Shown: positions 1 to 6,463, counted from the stretch's first letter. The stretch: DNA of 9,019 bases from Actinomycetota bacterium (GCA_016927635.1 JAFGMJ010000171.1:1-9019); one strand, 5' to 3'. The notes: generated from the letters alone by a model not told the origin. Numbers and translations: made by a program.

Positions 1-435
1 GCGGGGATTTATAAAAAAGCTATCTTTAAGCATTTCGGGTTTTAGGCCTGCATATTTCAGCTCGGCAAGTCCGGATGTTATTGCTTTTATAATGCCTGTA
101 TTTATAATCTGCCTTTCAAAGTATTTAAGCTTACCTCTTTGCGCAAGGCCGGAAAAAATCTCATCTATAAAAAACCCGGCTTCAATCGGTGAAATTATTT
201 TTAAGCCGGACCTGCATATATGCTCCTGTACAAGCTCACGGGCAAGAGCCTGTACGGTTTTTACTTTAAAGTTTAACCAGGAAAATCCGCCCCCTTCTCT
301 TGTAAGGTTTTCAAGCATTTGATGGCCTGAAATAAAAGAGGGGCATACAAGGATTTTCTCTGCAAAAAAATGCCTTTGCGCGATAATACTTAAATTTTTT
401 GCTGTCAAATTGCCGCCCATAATTAATTTAGACAT
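1..435 (-). CDS. AddB-like helicase/PD-(D/E)XK nuclease, N-terminal fragment (cut by window edge)
   Basis: The frame is open from an ATG at 435 to base 1 (145 codons) without a stop, so the gene continues beyond the left edge. The visible part resembles the N-terminal segment of the large AddB-type 'PD-(D/E)XK nuclease family' proteins: a strand followed by VCPSF and HQMLENLTREGG, then a segment with WLNFKVKTVQALARELV, and later GLAELKYAGLKPEML. Full-length relatives join an inactive or degenerate helicase region to a C-terminal Fe-S nuclease and process double-strand ends with AddA. The nuclease motif would lie outside the window. No Walker A motif is visible at the N-terminus, unlike Bacillus AddB. 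An in-frame TAA at 445-447 rules out an earlier start; ATG at 420 is the only close alternative. No SD precedes either start. The family call rests on remembered sequence style, not on a catalytic motif. Confidence 0.6.
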   Translation of the reverse strand, partial: MSKLIMGGNLTAKNLSIIAQRHFFAEKILVCPSFISGHQMLENLTREGGGFSWLNFKVKTVQALARELVQEHICRSGLKIISPIEAGFFIDEIFSGLAQRGKLKYFERQIINTGIIKAITSGLAELKYAGLKPEMLKDSFFINPR

Positions 436-443
436 ATATATAT

Positions 444-449
444 ATTATA
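444..449 (-). promoter_or_regulatory. possible -10 box (TATAAT) for the AddB-like gene, near-leaderless
   Basis: TATAAT on the minus strand ends 8 bases before the ATG at 435. Transcription from it would begin within a few bases of the start codon, giving a leaderless or nearly leaderless mRNA, which fits the missing SD. No recognisable -35 hexamer lies 16-18 bases upstream. The surrounding sequence is an AT run in which such a hexamer can occur by chance. Confidence 0.25.
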
Positions 450-460
450 TATTCTATTGC

Positions 461-478
461 ATGACAGAAGATTGTCAT
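461..478. promoter_or_regulatory. operator-like palindrome in the divergent region
   Basis: A perfect inverted repeat ATGACA-N6-TGTCAT sits between the divergently transcribed AddB-like and lipoprotein genes, over the place where the -35 region of the AddB-like gene would fall. Six-base arms with a six-base spacer are typical of a dimeric helix-turn-helix regulator site. The half-site does not match an operator that I can name. Confidence 0.3.
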
Positions 479-668
479 ACTTTATAATTATTTAAAATTT
501 AGCATTAAAAATAACAAAAAAACAGAAATATTTATTGCCTGCTAAATCAAACTACGCTGGTGAATAGATGATTTTAAAGATTGGCTTATTATTGTGCGTC
601 CATTTGGATTATAATAATTAAAGATTTTTTAGCAGTTTTTATTTTAGGCTCTTTTTTTATAAGCAGTT

Positions 669-1721
669 TTGAAAGTGAAAAAAATTAATTATATAAAAAT
701 AATCATTGTCATTGTCGCAGCCTCTTATATGCTGCTTTTATCTTCCTGGGGCTGCAGCCCGGCAGATAGCTCTCAGCCGTCTTCAAATATAAAAAATAGC
801 GGTAATTTGACAAATGAAGAATATGTCTTATCAGGCAGCGTGGAAATGGGTTACTGCAAAAAGGTCTGTATAAAAGATGCCCTTGCCTTTTGTCTTGACA
901 GTCTTTACGGCCTGCACATAATAAACCTTAAAAATCCTAATGAGCCTTTTATTGAAAGCAGCGTAAGGGCGCCTCAGCCAAACGACCTGTTTCTTGCAGA
1001 CGGTACAATATATATATCTGATTATATAGAAGGCATTATAGCAGTTGATGTAACAGATTTTAAAAGCCCGGCTATAAAAGGGCGCATAAAGGAGCCGAAC
1101 CAGACTTTTTCAATATTTTGCAAAGAAAACAATTTATTCGTGACCACACAGTACACATACTATGAGAAAAAATACAGCAATTTTTTAATCTATGATATAA
1201 GCGATAAAAACAACCCGGAAAAAATAAGCTTTTTGGACAATCTGCCATGGATAAATGATGTTTATGTAGATAAAAACCATGCATACCTGGCGTTTGATGA
1301 TGCTGACGGAGATGCAAGCGGACTTATCATAATAGACATTTCTGATATTTTGCGGCCTTCAATTTGCAGCAGGCTTGTGACTGACGGGTTTGCCATTAAT
1401 TTAACTGTCAGGGAGGACACAGTTTTTCTGGCTGATGATATGTTGGGAATAAAGATAATTGATGCAGAAAATAAGCAGGAGCCTGTGCTTATAAGTTCGC
1501 TTAAGCTTGAAAACCACACATCTGATATAGCCATAGACGGGGATTTTGCCTATGCGGCAGACGGCTATAATGGAGTTAAAAAGATAAACATAAAAAGCAC
1601 TGGCAAACCTGAAATAATAGGAAGCATAAATACTTTAGGATTTTCCAGGGGGCTGGCTATTGATAATAAATACATTTACATTGCAGACGGAAAGTATTTG
1701 ACTGTTGCCGATAAATTCTGA
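669..1721 (+). CDS. LVIVD-repeat beta-propeller lipoprotein
   Basis: The 350-residue product starts with a basic stretch, a hydrophobic segment (residues about 9-26) and LLSSWGC, so Cys29 is the likely lipidated residue and the mature protein would sit on the outer face of the cytoplasmic membrane. The -2 Trp is unusual for a lipobox. The remainder is a series of roughly 40-residue LVIVD-type repeats with the pattern VYVDKNHAYLA...GLIIIDISD..P. I count six full blades plus a C-terminal half blade (LAIDNKYIYIADGKYLTVADKF region). The N-terminal strand YVLSGSV could complete the seventh blade. Such repeats form surface beta-propellers of unknown ligand; no catalytic residues are evident. The start must be non-ATG: an in-frame TAA at 660-662 leaves TTG669 or GTG675, and neither has a clear SD. 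The following channel gene is 76 bases away in the same direction. Confidence 0.8.
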   Translation: MKVKKINYIKIIIVIVAASYMLLLSSWGCSPADSSQPSSNIKNSGNLTNEEYVLSGSVEMGYCKKVCIKDALAFCLDSLYGLHIINLKNPNEPFIESSVRAPQPNDLFLADGTIYISDYIEGIIAVDVTDFKSPAIKGRIKEPNQTFSIFCKENNLFVTTQYTYYEKKYSNFLIYDISDKNNPEKISFLDNLPWINDVYVDKNHAYLAFDDADGDASGLIIIDISDILRPSICSRLVTDGFAINLTVREDTVFLADDMLGIKIIDAENKQEPVLISSLKLENHTSDIAIDGDFAYAADGYNGVKKINIKSTGKPEIIGSINTLGFSRGLAIDNKYIYIADGKYLTVADKF

Positions 1722-1744
1722 TATTTTTAAATATTATAAAAAAT

Positions 1745-1764
1745 CTTTGCAGATTAATGCAAAG
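1745..1764 (+). other. small inverted repeat between lipoprotein and channel genes
   Basis: CTTTGCA-GATTAA-TGCAAAG gives a 7-bp perfect stem with a 6-base loop, 24 bases after the lipoprotein stop. A T6 run starts about ten bases after the stem, too far for a classical terminator. It may be a weak terminator, an mRNA end-protecting hairpin or an operator for the channel gene. It is the only structure in this 76-base gap. Confidence 0.3.
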
Positions 1765-1797
1765 CTATGAAACATATTTTTTCAACAATTAAATAAA

Positions 1798-2817
1798 ATG
1801 GAAAAAAATAACCGCCAGTTTTATAAAAGAATCTTTTTTTCAATAGCAGTTTTATTATCCATATATGTAATAGGCTTTCTGGGATACATGATAATTGAAA
1901 AAATGACGTTAATTGACGCATTATTCATGACAACAATTACTATTAGCACTGTCGGATTTCAGCTTGTTAAGGAGCTTTCAAGAGCCGGGACAATATTTAC
2001 CATCATACTCATTGTGACAGGTACCGGTACTGCAGCATATATAATAGTCAGTCTTACAGATTTCATACTGAGTGAAATCCTGCTGGGCAGAGTACAGTAC
2101 AGGAGGGTTAAAAGAATGATTTCAAAATTAAAAAATCATTATATTATATGCGGCCTGGGCAGGGTCGGCAATGAAATTGCAAATGAACTCAGCCAGGACA
2201 AGGAAGAATTTATCGTTATTGATGAGGCTGAAAAACCTATAGAGCTTTGCAAACAGAATAACTGGCCCTATATTCAGGGTAATGCATCGGACGATAAAAT
2301 ACTGGCAGATGCAGGGCTTAACAGGGCAAAAGCTCTTTTTGCTGCACTCGATACCGAACCTGAAAATGTATATGTCACACTCTCAGCCAAAGCAATAAAC
2401 CCTGATATTTTTATAGTTGCAAGAGCTAAAACTTATGAAACAATAAAGAAACTTGAAAGGGCTGGTGCCAACAGGGTAGTATCGCCACAGATAATCGGAG
2501 GTAAAAGAATGGTTGCACTTGCAAAACAGTCGACAATAATAGAGTTTCTGGACACAATGTTAAGCCCGGACAATATTGAAATAACGCTTGCTGAGATTAT
2601 AGTCAGCCCAGGCTGTAAAATAGACGGTCTTACAATAAAAGATGCAAATGCAAAATACCAGTTTGGCGCATTGATAGTATCAGTTATTGAAGCGGGCCAG
2701 AAAGTGCTTATAAATAAGGCAAATGCAAATACCCTGATAAAGGGTGGGCACACCCTTATAGCAGTAGGTACAGTTAAACAGATAGAAAAACTGTCAGGCC
2801 TAGCTACAAGCTTATAA
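1798..2817 (+). CDS. two-TM potassium channel with C-terminal RCK (TrkA-N/TrkA-C) domain
   Basis: This 339-residue product has the layout of an MthK-like ligand-gated K+ channel. TM1 is about residues 12-33, a pore helix and filter about 40-56 (ITISTVGFQ), TM2 about 64-90, then a basic linker. The RCK N-lobe (about 113-245) has the Rossmann motif GLGRVG at 119-124 and acidic D142 ending strand two, suited to NAD(H) or another nucleotide. A TrkA-C domain covers about 256-330. Such channels pass K+ through the membrane and are gated by ions or nucleotides bound to the RCK ring. The filter reads TVGFQ, not the canonical TVGYG, so selectivity may be altered. No SD precedes ATG1798. A far stronger ribosome site lies inside the gene before codon 107 (separate entry). 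The gene converges on the aldo/keto reductase gene with only 25 bases between stops and no obvious terminator. Confidence 0.9.
   Translation: MEKNNRQFYKRIFFSIAVLLSIYVIGFLGYMIIEKMTLIDALFMTTITISTVGFQLVKELSRAGTIFTIILIVTGTGTAAYIIVSLTDFILSEILLGRVQYRRVKRMISKLKNHYIICGLGRVGNEIANELSQDKEEFIVIDEAEKPIELCKQNNWPYIQGNASDDKILADAGLNRAKALFAALDTEPENVYVTLSAKAINPDIFIVARAKTYETIKKLERAGANRVVSPQIIGGKRMVALAKQSTIIEFLDTMLSPDNIEITLAEIIVSPGCKIDGLTIKDANAKYQFGALIVSVIEAGQKVLINKANANTLIKGGHTLIAVGTVKQIEKLSGLATSL
2101..2106 (+). promoter_or_regulatory. internal Shine-Dalgarno AGGAGG for a soluble RCK product
   Basis: AGGAGG lies 9 bases before the in-frame ATG at 2116-2118 (channel codon 107). It is the best SD in the window, whereas the channel's own ATG has none. 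The two AGG codons also encode Arg102-Arg103 of the basic linker, so chance is possible. Confidence 0.55.
2116..2817 (+). CDS. predicted internal-start product: soluble RCK subunit of the channel
   Basis: Translation from ATG2116 would give a 233-residue cytosolic protein starting MISKLKNHYIICGLGRVG and containing the whole RCK N-lobe and TrkA-C domain without the pore. The start falls exactly between the basic post-TM2 linker and the first Rossmann strand. In the archaeal channel MthK a separate RCK polypeptide is made from an internal start at Met107, and four of these join the four channel-attached domains to form an octameric gating ring. The same residue number and domain boundary recur here with an AGGAGG 9 bases upstream. 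The homology to MthK and the SD are seen. Expression of this second product is inferred. Confidence 0.55.
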   Translation: MISKLKNHYIICGLGRVGNEIANELSQDKEEFIVIDEAEKPIELCKQNNWPYIQGNASDDKILADAGLNRAKALFAALDTEPENVYVTLSAKAINPDIFIVARAKTYETIKKLERAGANRVVSPQIIGGKRMVALAKQSTIIEFLDTMLSPDNIEITLAEIIVSPGCKIDGLTIKDANAKYQFGALIVSVIEAGQKVLINKANANTLIKGGHTLIAVGTVKQIEKLSGLATSL

Positions 2818-2842
2818 ATCTTTCAGCTGATTTTAATGGTAT

Positions 2843-3979
2843 TTAGAATATCTTTTTGCTTCCCAGCTTGAAATCTATGTTTTGTAATTTGCCTATTATA
2901 TCAATATTATATGGGCATTTTGGCATACATATGCCGCACTGAGTACAGGCGTTTGCTTTTTTATCAAGTTTGGCATATTCCTGCCTGGCTATATCCTCTC
3001 CTCCGTACCAGGACTTAAGCCTTTCCCTGAGCGCATAATCAGCAGGGTTGTCTACAACACCATCATCCATTTGCCGGTCGTAATAACCTTCAAGCATACA
3101 GAGTTTGGGTATATCTATGCCTTCAGGGCATGGCATGCATAAACCGCATTGCCTGCATACATAATTGCCCAGCTCAGGGGCGTTTCGGTAAATATCATCA
3201 AGCTCCTTATTGCTTAAAGGTTTAAAACTGCGGGCATACTCAATATCTTTTTCAAGCATTGTCCTGTTATTAATGCCGGCAACAACAACCGCTACCGGCT
3301 GGCTTAAAGCATATCTGAAAGCTGTTTGTGATGATTTCCAAAGGTAGCCGTCAGCAATCGGTTTCATAAGTATTATTGCAATCTCTTTTTCGACAGCCAT
3401 GGGAACAAGAACATTTTCGATTTCAGGAAAATTAAACCTGTCAAAATAATTTATTGTGGCCATGACTGCATCAAAGGGATAGCTTTCCAAAGCCTCTATA
3501 AGCACATCCGCCTGGCCATGCATTGATATGCCAATATGGCCTATCTTTCCCTGTTTTTTTGCATCTTCGGCTCCCTCAAGCGCGCCTTGCGGTGCAAGTA
3601 TTCTTTTAAGGTCATCAAACCGGCTTCCGCCCCTGGGAAAACTTATCCCTATGGCATGTATTATATGCAGGTCCACATAATCAGTTTTAAGTCTTTTAAG
3701 GCTGCCATCAAGGCTTTTTAAGTATGATTTTTTATCCCTTTTTAGAGTCTTTGTTGCAAGTATAAATTCTTTTCTTCTTTTTGATACAGCAATGCCAATT
3801 TTTTCCTCGGAATGGCCCTGACCATAGCTTTCAGCAGTTTCAATATAGTTTCCGCCCATGTCAAGATAATTGTTTAAAAGATTTTCTGCTTCTTTTTGAT
3901 GTATCTCCAGAAGATGAAACCCTCCAAAGCCTATTAAGCTTGTATTAAGTCCTGTTTTGCCAAATTTTCTTTTTTCCAT
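2843..3979 (-). CDS. aldo/keto reductase with C-terminal [4Fe-4S] domain
   Basis: The 378-residue product has an aldo/keto reductase barrel at about 1-265: MEKRKFGKTGLNTSLIGFGG start, active-site segment IETAESYG, K77 (LATKTLK) and H108 (DLHIIH). The usual catalytic Asp is Glu47; Tyr52, Lys77 and His108 are in place. The C-terminus carries two cysteine sets, C275-C278-C281-C284 (CRQCGLCMPCP) and C345-C348-C351-C355 (CTQCGICMPKCP), as in the COG1453 group of ferredoxin-like AKRs. These bind [4Fe-4S] clusters and probably feed electrons to or from an unknown carbonyl or other substrate in the cytoplasm. An SD-like TAGGA lies 11 bases before the ATG, inside the end of the preceding reading frame, whose stop is only 3 bases from this ATG. 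Translation may therefore depend on that upstream remnant. The substrate cannot be told from the sequence. Confidence 0.92.
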   Translation of the reverse strand: MEKRKFGKTGLNTSLIGFGGFHLLEIHQKEAENLLNNYLDMGGNYIETAESYGQGHSEEKIGIAVSKRRKEFILATKTLKRDKKSYLKSLDGSLKRLKTDYVDLHIIHAIGISFPRGGSRFDDLKRILAPQGALEGAEDAKKQGKIGHIGISMHGQADVLIEALESYPFDAVMATINYFDRFNFPEIENVLVPMAVEKEIAIILMKPIADGYLWKSSQTAFRYALSQPVAVVVAGINNRTMLEKDIEYARSFKPLSNKELDDIYRNAPELGNYVCRQCGLCMPCPEGIDIPKLCMLEGYYDRQMDDGVVDNPADYALRERLKSWYGGEDIARQEYAKLDKKANACTQCGICMPKCPYNIDIIGKLQNIDFKLGSKKIF

Positions 3980-3982
3980 TTT

Positions 3983-4126
3983 TTAAAAAATCCTATTATT
4001 TATTATTCTTTTGAAATCTCTATATTTGAGTTTTTTGGCAGGGCCAGGCTTGCAGCAACCCGGGGATTCAGCTTCAATTTCAGTATTGAAACCGCAGGCG
4101 CCAGAATCAACTTTAGCCTTAACCAA
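3983..4126 (-). pseudogene. decayed DUF6951-like gene, internally deleted and frameshifted
   Basis: A TTG start at 4126 with SD AAAGGA six bases upstream opens a 47-codon frame. Its first residues, VKAKVDSGACGFNTEIEA, resemble the N-terminus of the small cysteine-rich DUF6951 proteins as I remember them. The continuation in this frame (Pro-Gly-Cys-Cys and a basic tail, ending at TAA 3985-3983) does not resemble the family. A second frame, offset by one base and ending at TAA 4005-4003, reads VAASLALPKNSNIEISKE, much like the family's C-terminal end. Intact members are about 90-110 residues, so roughly 60 middle residues are gone and the two ends are out of frame. Promoter and SD survive, and the 47-codon frame ends 3 bases before the aldo/keto reductase ATG, so it may still be translated as a leader. 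The family assignment is from memory, without a search. Confidence 0.5.
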
Positions 4127-4170
4127 TTTATTTCCTTTCCAGTTAAATTTTTTTATAAATCTTTTTAAAA

Positions 4171-4199
4171 ATTATATCAGAATAGTTGTTATGTTTAAA
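4171..4199 (-). promoter_or_regulatory. extended -10 promoter for the DUF6951 relic and aldo/keto reductase
   Basis: On the minus strand, TGATATAAT (4179-4171) gives a perfect -10 with an extended TGn. A weak -35, TTTAAA (4199-4194), lies 17 bases upstream and matches TTGACA in four of six positions. Transcription would start near 4164, leaving about 38 bases before the TTG start at 4126. Confidence 0.5.
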
Positions 4200-4212
4200 T
4201 AATAATTGTTAT
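4181..4212. repeat. 12-base direct repeats 20 bp apart at the aldo/keto reductase promoter
   Basis: AATAGTTGTTAT (4181-4192) and AATAATTGTTAT (4201-4212) match at 11 of 12 positions. They start exactly 20 bases apart, about two helical turns. One copy lies in the promoter spacer and the other just upstream of the -35. The spacing would put two protein copies on the same face of the DNA. The sequence is AT-rich, so chance is not excluded. Confidence 0.35.
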
Positions 4213-4251
4213 TTAAGAAAACAGCACTGCATCTGTAAAAGATGAGCCCTG
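4213..4251 (-). terminator. probable Rho-independent terminator after the YyaL-type gene
   Basis: Reading leftward from the YyaL-type stop, an imperfect hairpin (outer CAG/CTG, core CATCT-TTTAC-AGATG) is followed at once by TTTTCTT. It begins about 31 bases after the stop codon and lies before the promoter of the aldo/keto reductase unit, which separates the two minus-strand transcripts. Confidence 0.4.
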
Positions 4252-4282
4252 AAGTTTTTTTGGCAGCAATATTAAAATACTT

Positions 4283-6463
4283 TTAACTTGAAGGCTGAAT
4301 ATTTAGCAGCCCCAGCATTACATCGATATCATTTGTGGGCTCTTTGCAGCAGAAATCTGAGCACACATATATTGTGGGTTTATTATTTACAGCTTTTATA
4401 TTTTTTATATAATCCGGAAGAATATCATATTCTGCATCAGAATCCGGAGGTTTTAAAATAATAACCATATGTGGTAAAAAAACTGAATTGAGCGTTTTTA
4501 TTATTTTTTCCGTATTTTGCAAATAAGGGTCGCCGACAACAACGACCTCATAAGAAGGCCCTGCCATAAAATCATATGATGAAAGAAACTGCGTGTAGTA
4601 TTGCGGCTGTTTTTCAATTTCATTTAAAAAGGCATTTGAGAGCTGATGGGCTATTTCATCATAAAGAGGATCTGCAGTTATTTTTGCAAGTTTTAAAAAA
4701 TTTAAAAGTGCAATGGAGTTGCCTGAAGGGGTGGCTCCGTCATATATATCTTTTTTACTGAACTGTTCAAGTTCACTGCCGGTTTTTGAATAATAAAAAC
4801 CTTTATGATTTTTGTCCCAAAAATTATCTAATATATAATTGCTGAGTTTTTCTGCAGTGCTTATATATGAAAGATTAAAAGTCGCCTGGTAAAGCTCGAT
4901 TAGCCCATAAATAAAAAAGGCGTAATCATCAAGGTAAGCGTCTATTGCAGGCTGAGCGTCCCTGTAACGGTGCAGAAGACTTTTTTCTTTGGTAAACATT
5001 TTCTTTATTATAAAGTTCGCGGCATCTTCCGCAGCTTTTCTGTACATTTTATTTTCGAATGCCCTTGCAGCTGATGCAAAAGCATATATTACAAGCCCAT
5101 TCCAGTCAGTGAGTATTTTATCATCCTTGAAAGGCCGCACTCTTTTTTCCCGCTGCCAAAACAGCTTAATTCTTGCTCTGCTTATTATGCTTTCAAGTTC
5201 TTCAAGGCTGATATTATGCGCTGAGGCGATTTCTTTCAGCGGCTTTACAGTATGAAAAATAATGCCTTCGGGACTGGCTGGGATGCCGTTTAGATTAAAA
5301 ACATCTGCAATAATTTCATATTCTTTATCAGAAAGCAGCTTTTTTATCTCTTTTTTTGTCCACGTGTAAAACTTGCCCTCCTGGCCTTCACTGTCTGCAT
5401 CTTCAGCAGAATAAAACCCGCCTTCGGCAGATTTCATATCGCGCAACAGATAAGTGAAAATCTCTTCAGCAGTTTTTTTGTATTTCTTTTTTCCTGTAAG
5501 CTGGTATGCCTCTATATAGCCTGTTGCCGCTATAGCCTGGTCATAAAGCATTTTTTCAAAATGAGGGACCAGCCATTTTTCATCAGTGGAATATCTGTGA
5601 AAGCCAAAACCTATATGATCGTATATGCCACCATTTCTCATCGAATCAAGCGTATTTTCAATCATCCTGAGCAAATATTGATTATCATTTCTTTTATAAT
5701 ATCTCATCAGAAAGCAGGCCCTGTGCATGGTCGGAAATTTTGGAGCATGTCCAAATCCTCCATTTGTAATATCATAAAGCTGTGAGAGCTGCTCAAATGC
5801 AAGGTCAAATAAAGGTATAAGACCGGCCTCCGGGCCAGGGCTAATATCTTTGCATCCGGCTTTTAATGAGGTAATTGAATTGTCAGATTTACCAGCATAA
5901 TTTGGATTTTCAGGTTTTTGGCCAGCCCTGGACTTCTGCTTTTCAATAGAGTAAGTTTCTAAATAGTGTTTTTTTATATTTTCTGCAGATTCCAGGACTT
6001 CCTGCCTGCTGATTTTCCATAACTGCCCTATATGCCGGCCCAGCTCCATTAAGCCAGTCCTGCCATATTTATTATGTTTTGGAATATAAGTAGCTGCAAA
6101 GAAAGGTTTCTTATCCGGAGTCATGATAATCGTAAGAGGCCAGCCGCCTGAACCTGTCAGCATCTGGCAGAAATCCATATAAACTTTATCAATATCCGGT
6201 CTTTCTTCACGGTCAACTTTAATTGGTATAAATATACTGTTTAAAAGTTTGGCAACCTCCTGGTCCTCAAAAGACTCCGTTTCCATTACATGGCACCAGT
6301 GACAGGTGGAATAACCTATAGAAAGAAATACCGGCTTATCTTCTTTTTTTGCTTTTTGAAAAGCATTATCTGCCCATGGGAACCAGTTGACAGGATTGTA
6401 TGCATGCTGAAGCAGATAGGGGCTTTTCTCAGAAATCAAAAAATTGGCTTTTTGATTTTTCAT
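4283..6463 (-). CDS. thioredoxin domain-containing protein, YyaL/DUF255 (SPATA20) family
   Basis: This 726-residue cytosolic protein is full length. Residues about 5-165 form the DsbH-like thioredoxin domain: [17 protein letters not shown], then [10 protein letters not shown] with the CxxC pair Cys54/Cys57, and GGWPL at 106-110. A low-complexity linker at about 172-214 leads to an (alpha/alpha)-barrel resembling N-acylglucosamine 2-epimerases, with [10 protein letters not shown] (235-244) and a [14 protein letters not shown] block (297-310). The C-terminal [11 protein letters not shown] segment is also typical. Relatives include Bacillus YyaL and mammalian SPATA20; no enzymatic reaction is firmly known, and a redox-linked sugar-modifying role is only inferred. 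An in-frame TAA three bases beyond the codon before ATG6463 excludes an earlier start. The ATG overlaps the stop of a 19-codon mini-ORF (ATGA) and has only a weak AGAG-type SD, so translational coupling is likely. A 10-bp inverted repeat (6433-6458) covers codons 2-11. Confidence 0.93.
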   Translation of the reverse strand: MKNQKANFLISEKSPYLLQHAYNPVNWFPWADNAFQKAKKEDKPVFLSIGYSTCHWCHVMETESFEDQEVAKLLNSIFIPIKVDREERPDIDKVYMDFCQMLTGSGGWPLTIIMTPDKKPFFAATYIPKHNKYGRTGLMELGRHIGQLWKISRQEVLESAENIKKHYLETYSIEKQKSRAGQKPENPNYAGKSDNSITSLKAGCKDISPGPEAGLIPLFDLAFEQLSQLYDITNGGFGHAPKFPTMHRACFLMRYYKRNDNQYLLRMIENTLDSMRNGGIYDHIGFGFHRYSTDEKWLVPHFEKMLYDQAIAATGYIEAYQLTGKKKYKKTAEEIFTYLLRDMKSAEGGFYSAEDADSEGQEGKFYTWTKKEIKKLLSDKEYEIIADVFNLNGIPASPEGIIFHTVKPLKEIASAHNISLEELESIISRARIKLFWQREKRVRPFKDDKILTDWNGLVIYAFASAARAFENKMYRKAAEDAANFIIKKMFTKEKSLLHRYRDAQPAIDAYLDDYAFFIYGLIELYQATFNLSYISTAEKLSNYILDNFWDKNHKGFYYSKTGSELEQFSKKDIYDGATPSGNSIALLNFLKLAKITADPLYDEIAHQLSNAFLNEIEKQPQYYTQFLSSYDFMAGPSYEVVVVGDPYLQNTEKIIKTLNSVFLPHMVIILKPPDSDAEYDILPDYIKNIKAVNNKPTIYVCSDFCCKEPTNDIDVMLGLLNIQPSS
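6433..6458 (-). repeat. 10-bp inverted repeat at the 5' end of the YyaL-type coding sequence
   Basis: AAATCAAAAA and TTTTTGATTT form perfect arms around a six-base loop, within codons 2-11 just after the ATG at 6463. In the mRNA it would form an AT-rich hairpin close to the ribosome binding region. It is weak in base pairing, and may simply reflect Lys/Gln and Phe/Leu codons. Confidence 0.35.

Larger units (their letters stand above)
436..668. other. AT-rich divergent intergenic region
   Basis: These 233 bases separate two divergent genes. Apart from the minus-strand TATAAT at 444-449, the palindrome at 461-478 and a TATAAT on the plus strand at 610-615, I see no gene, hairpin terminator or RNA. 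The plus-strand TATAAT has no good -35 at normal spacing. A 9-base repeat AGCAGTTTT occurs at 631-639 and 662-670, the second copy just at the lipoprotein start. No decayed coding sequence was recognised here. Confidence 0.5.

Noticed and set aside
92..322. Plus-strand open frame of 76 codons near the left edge
   Set aside because: It is antisense to the continuous 145-codon AddB-like frame, which has coherent protein character through to the window edge.
568..621. 17-codon plus-strand frame starting MILKIGLLLCVHL with GGTG five bases upstream
   Set aside because: It is very short, with no partner junction or conserved feature, and the composition is that of AT-rich spacer. Chance is the simplest explanation.
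2731..2757. Two mutually exclusive hairpins (ACCCT/AGGGT and AAGGGTG/CACCCTT) near the end of the channel gene
   Set aside because: They arise from repeated Thr-Leu-Ile codons around Lys-Gly-Gly in the TrkA-C domain and have no T-run or downstream gene in the same direction, so an attenuator makes no sense here.
2818..2842. Possible bidirectional terminator between the convergent channel and reductase genes
   Set aside because: The 25 bases contain no stem-loop with a T-run on either strand; only short chance complementarity is present.
2922..2935. Palindrome GGCATA-CA-TATGCC
   Set aside because: It lies in the coding sequence for the second cysteine motif of the aldo/keto reductase (CMPKCP) and is explained by those codons.
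4011..4202. Plus-strand open frame of 63 codons in the gap upstream of the aldo/keto reductase
   Set aside because: The opposite strand carries recognisable family-like segments, an SD and a promoter. The plus-strand product has no SD and no recognisable features.
4576..5785. Several plus-strand open frames opposite the YyaL-type gene
   Set aside because: All are antisense to a full-length, well-conserved protein, and none shows a domain or SD.
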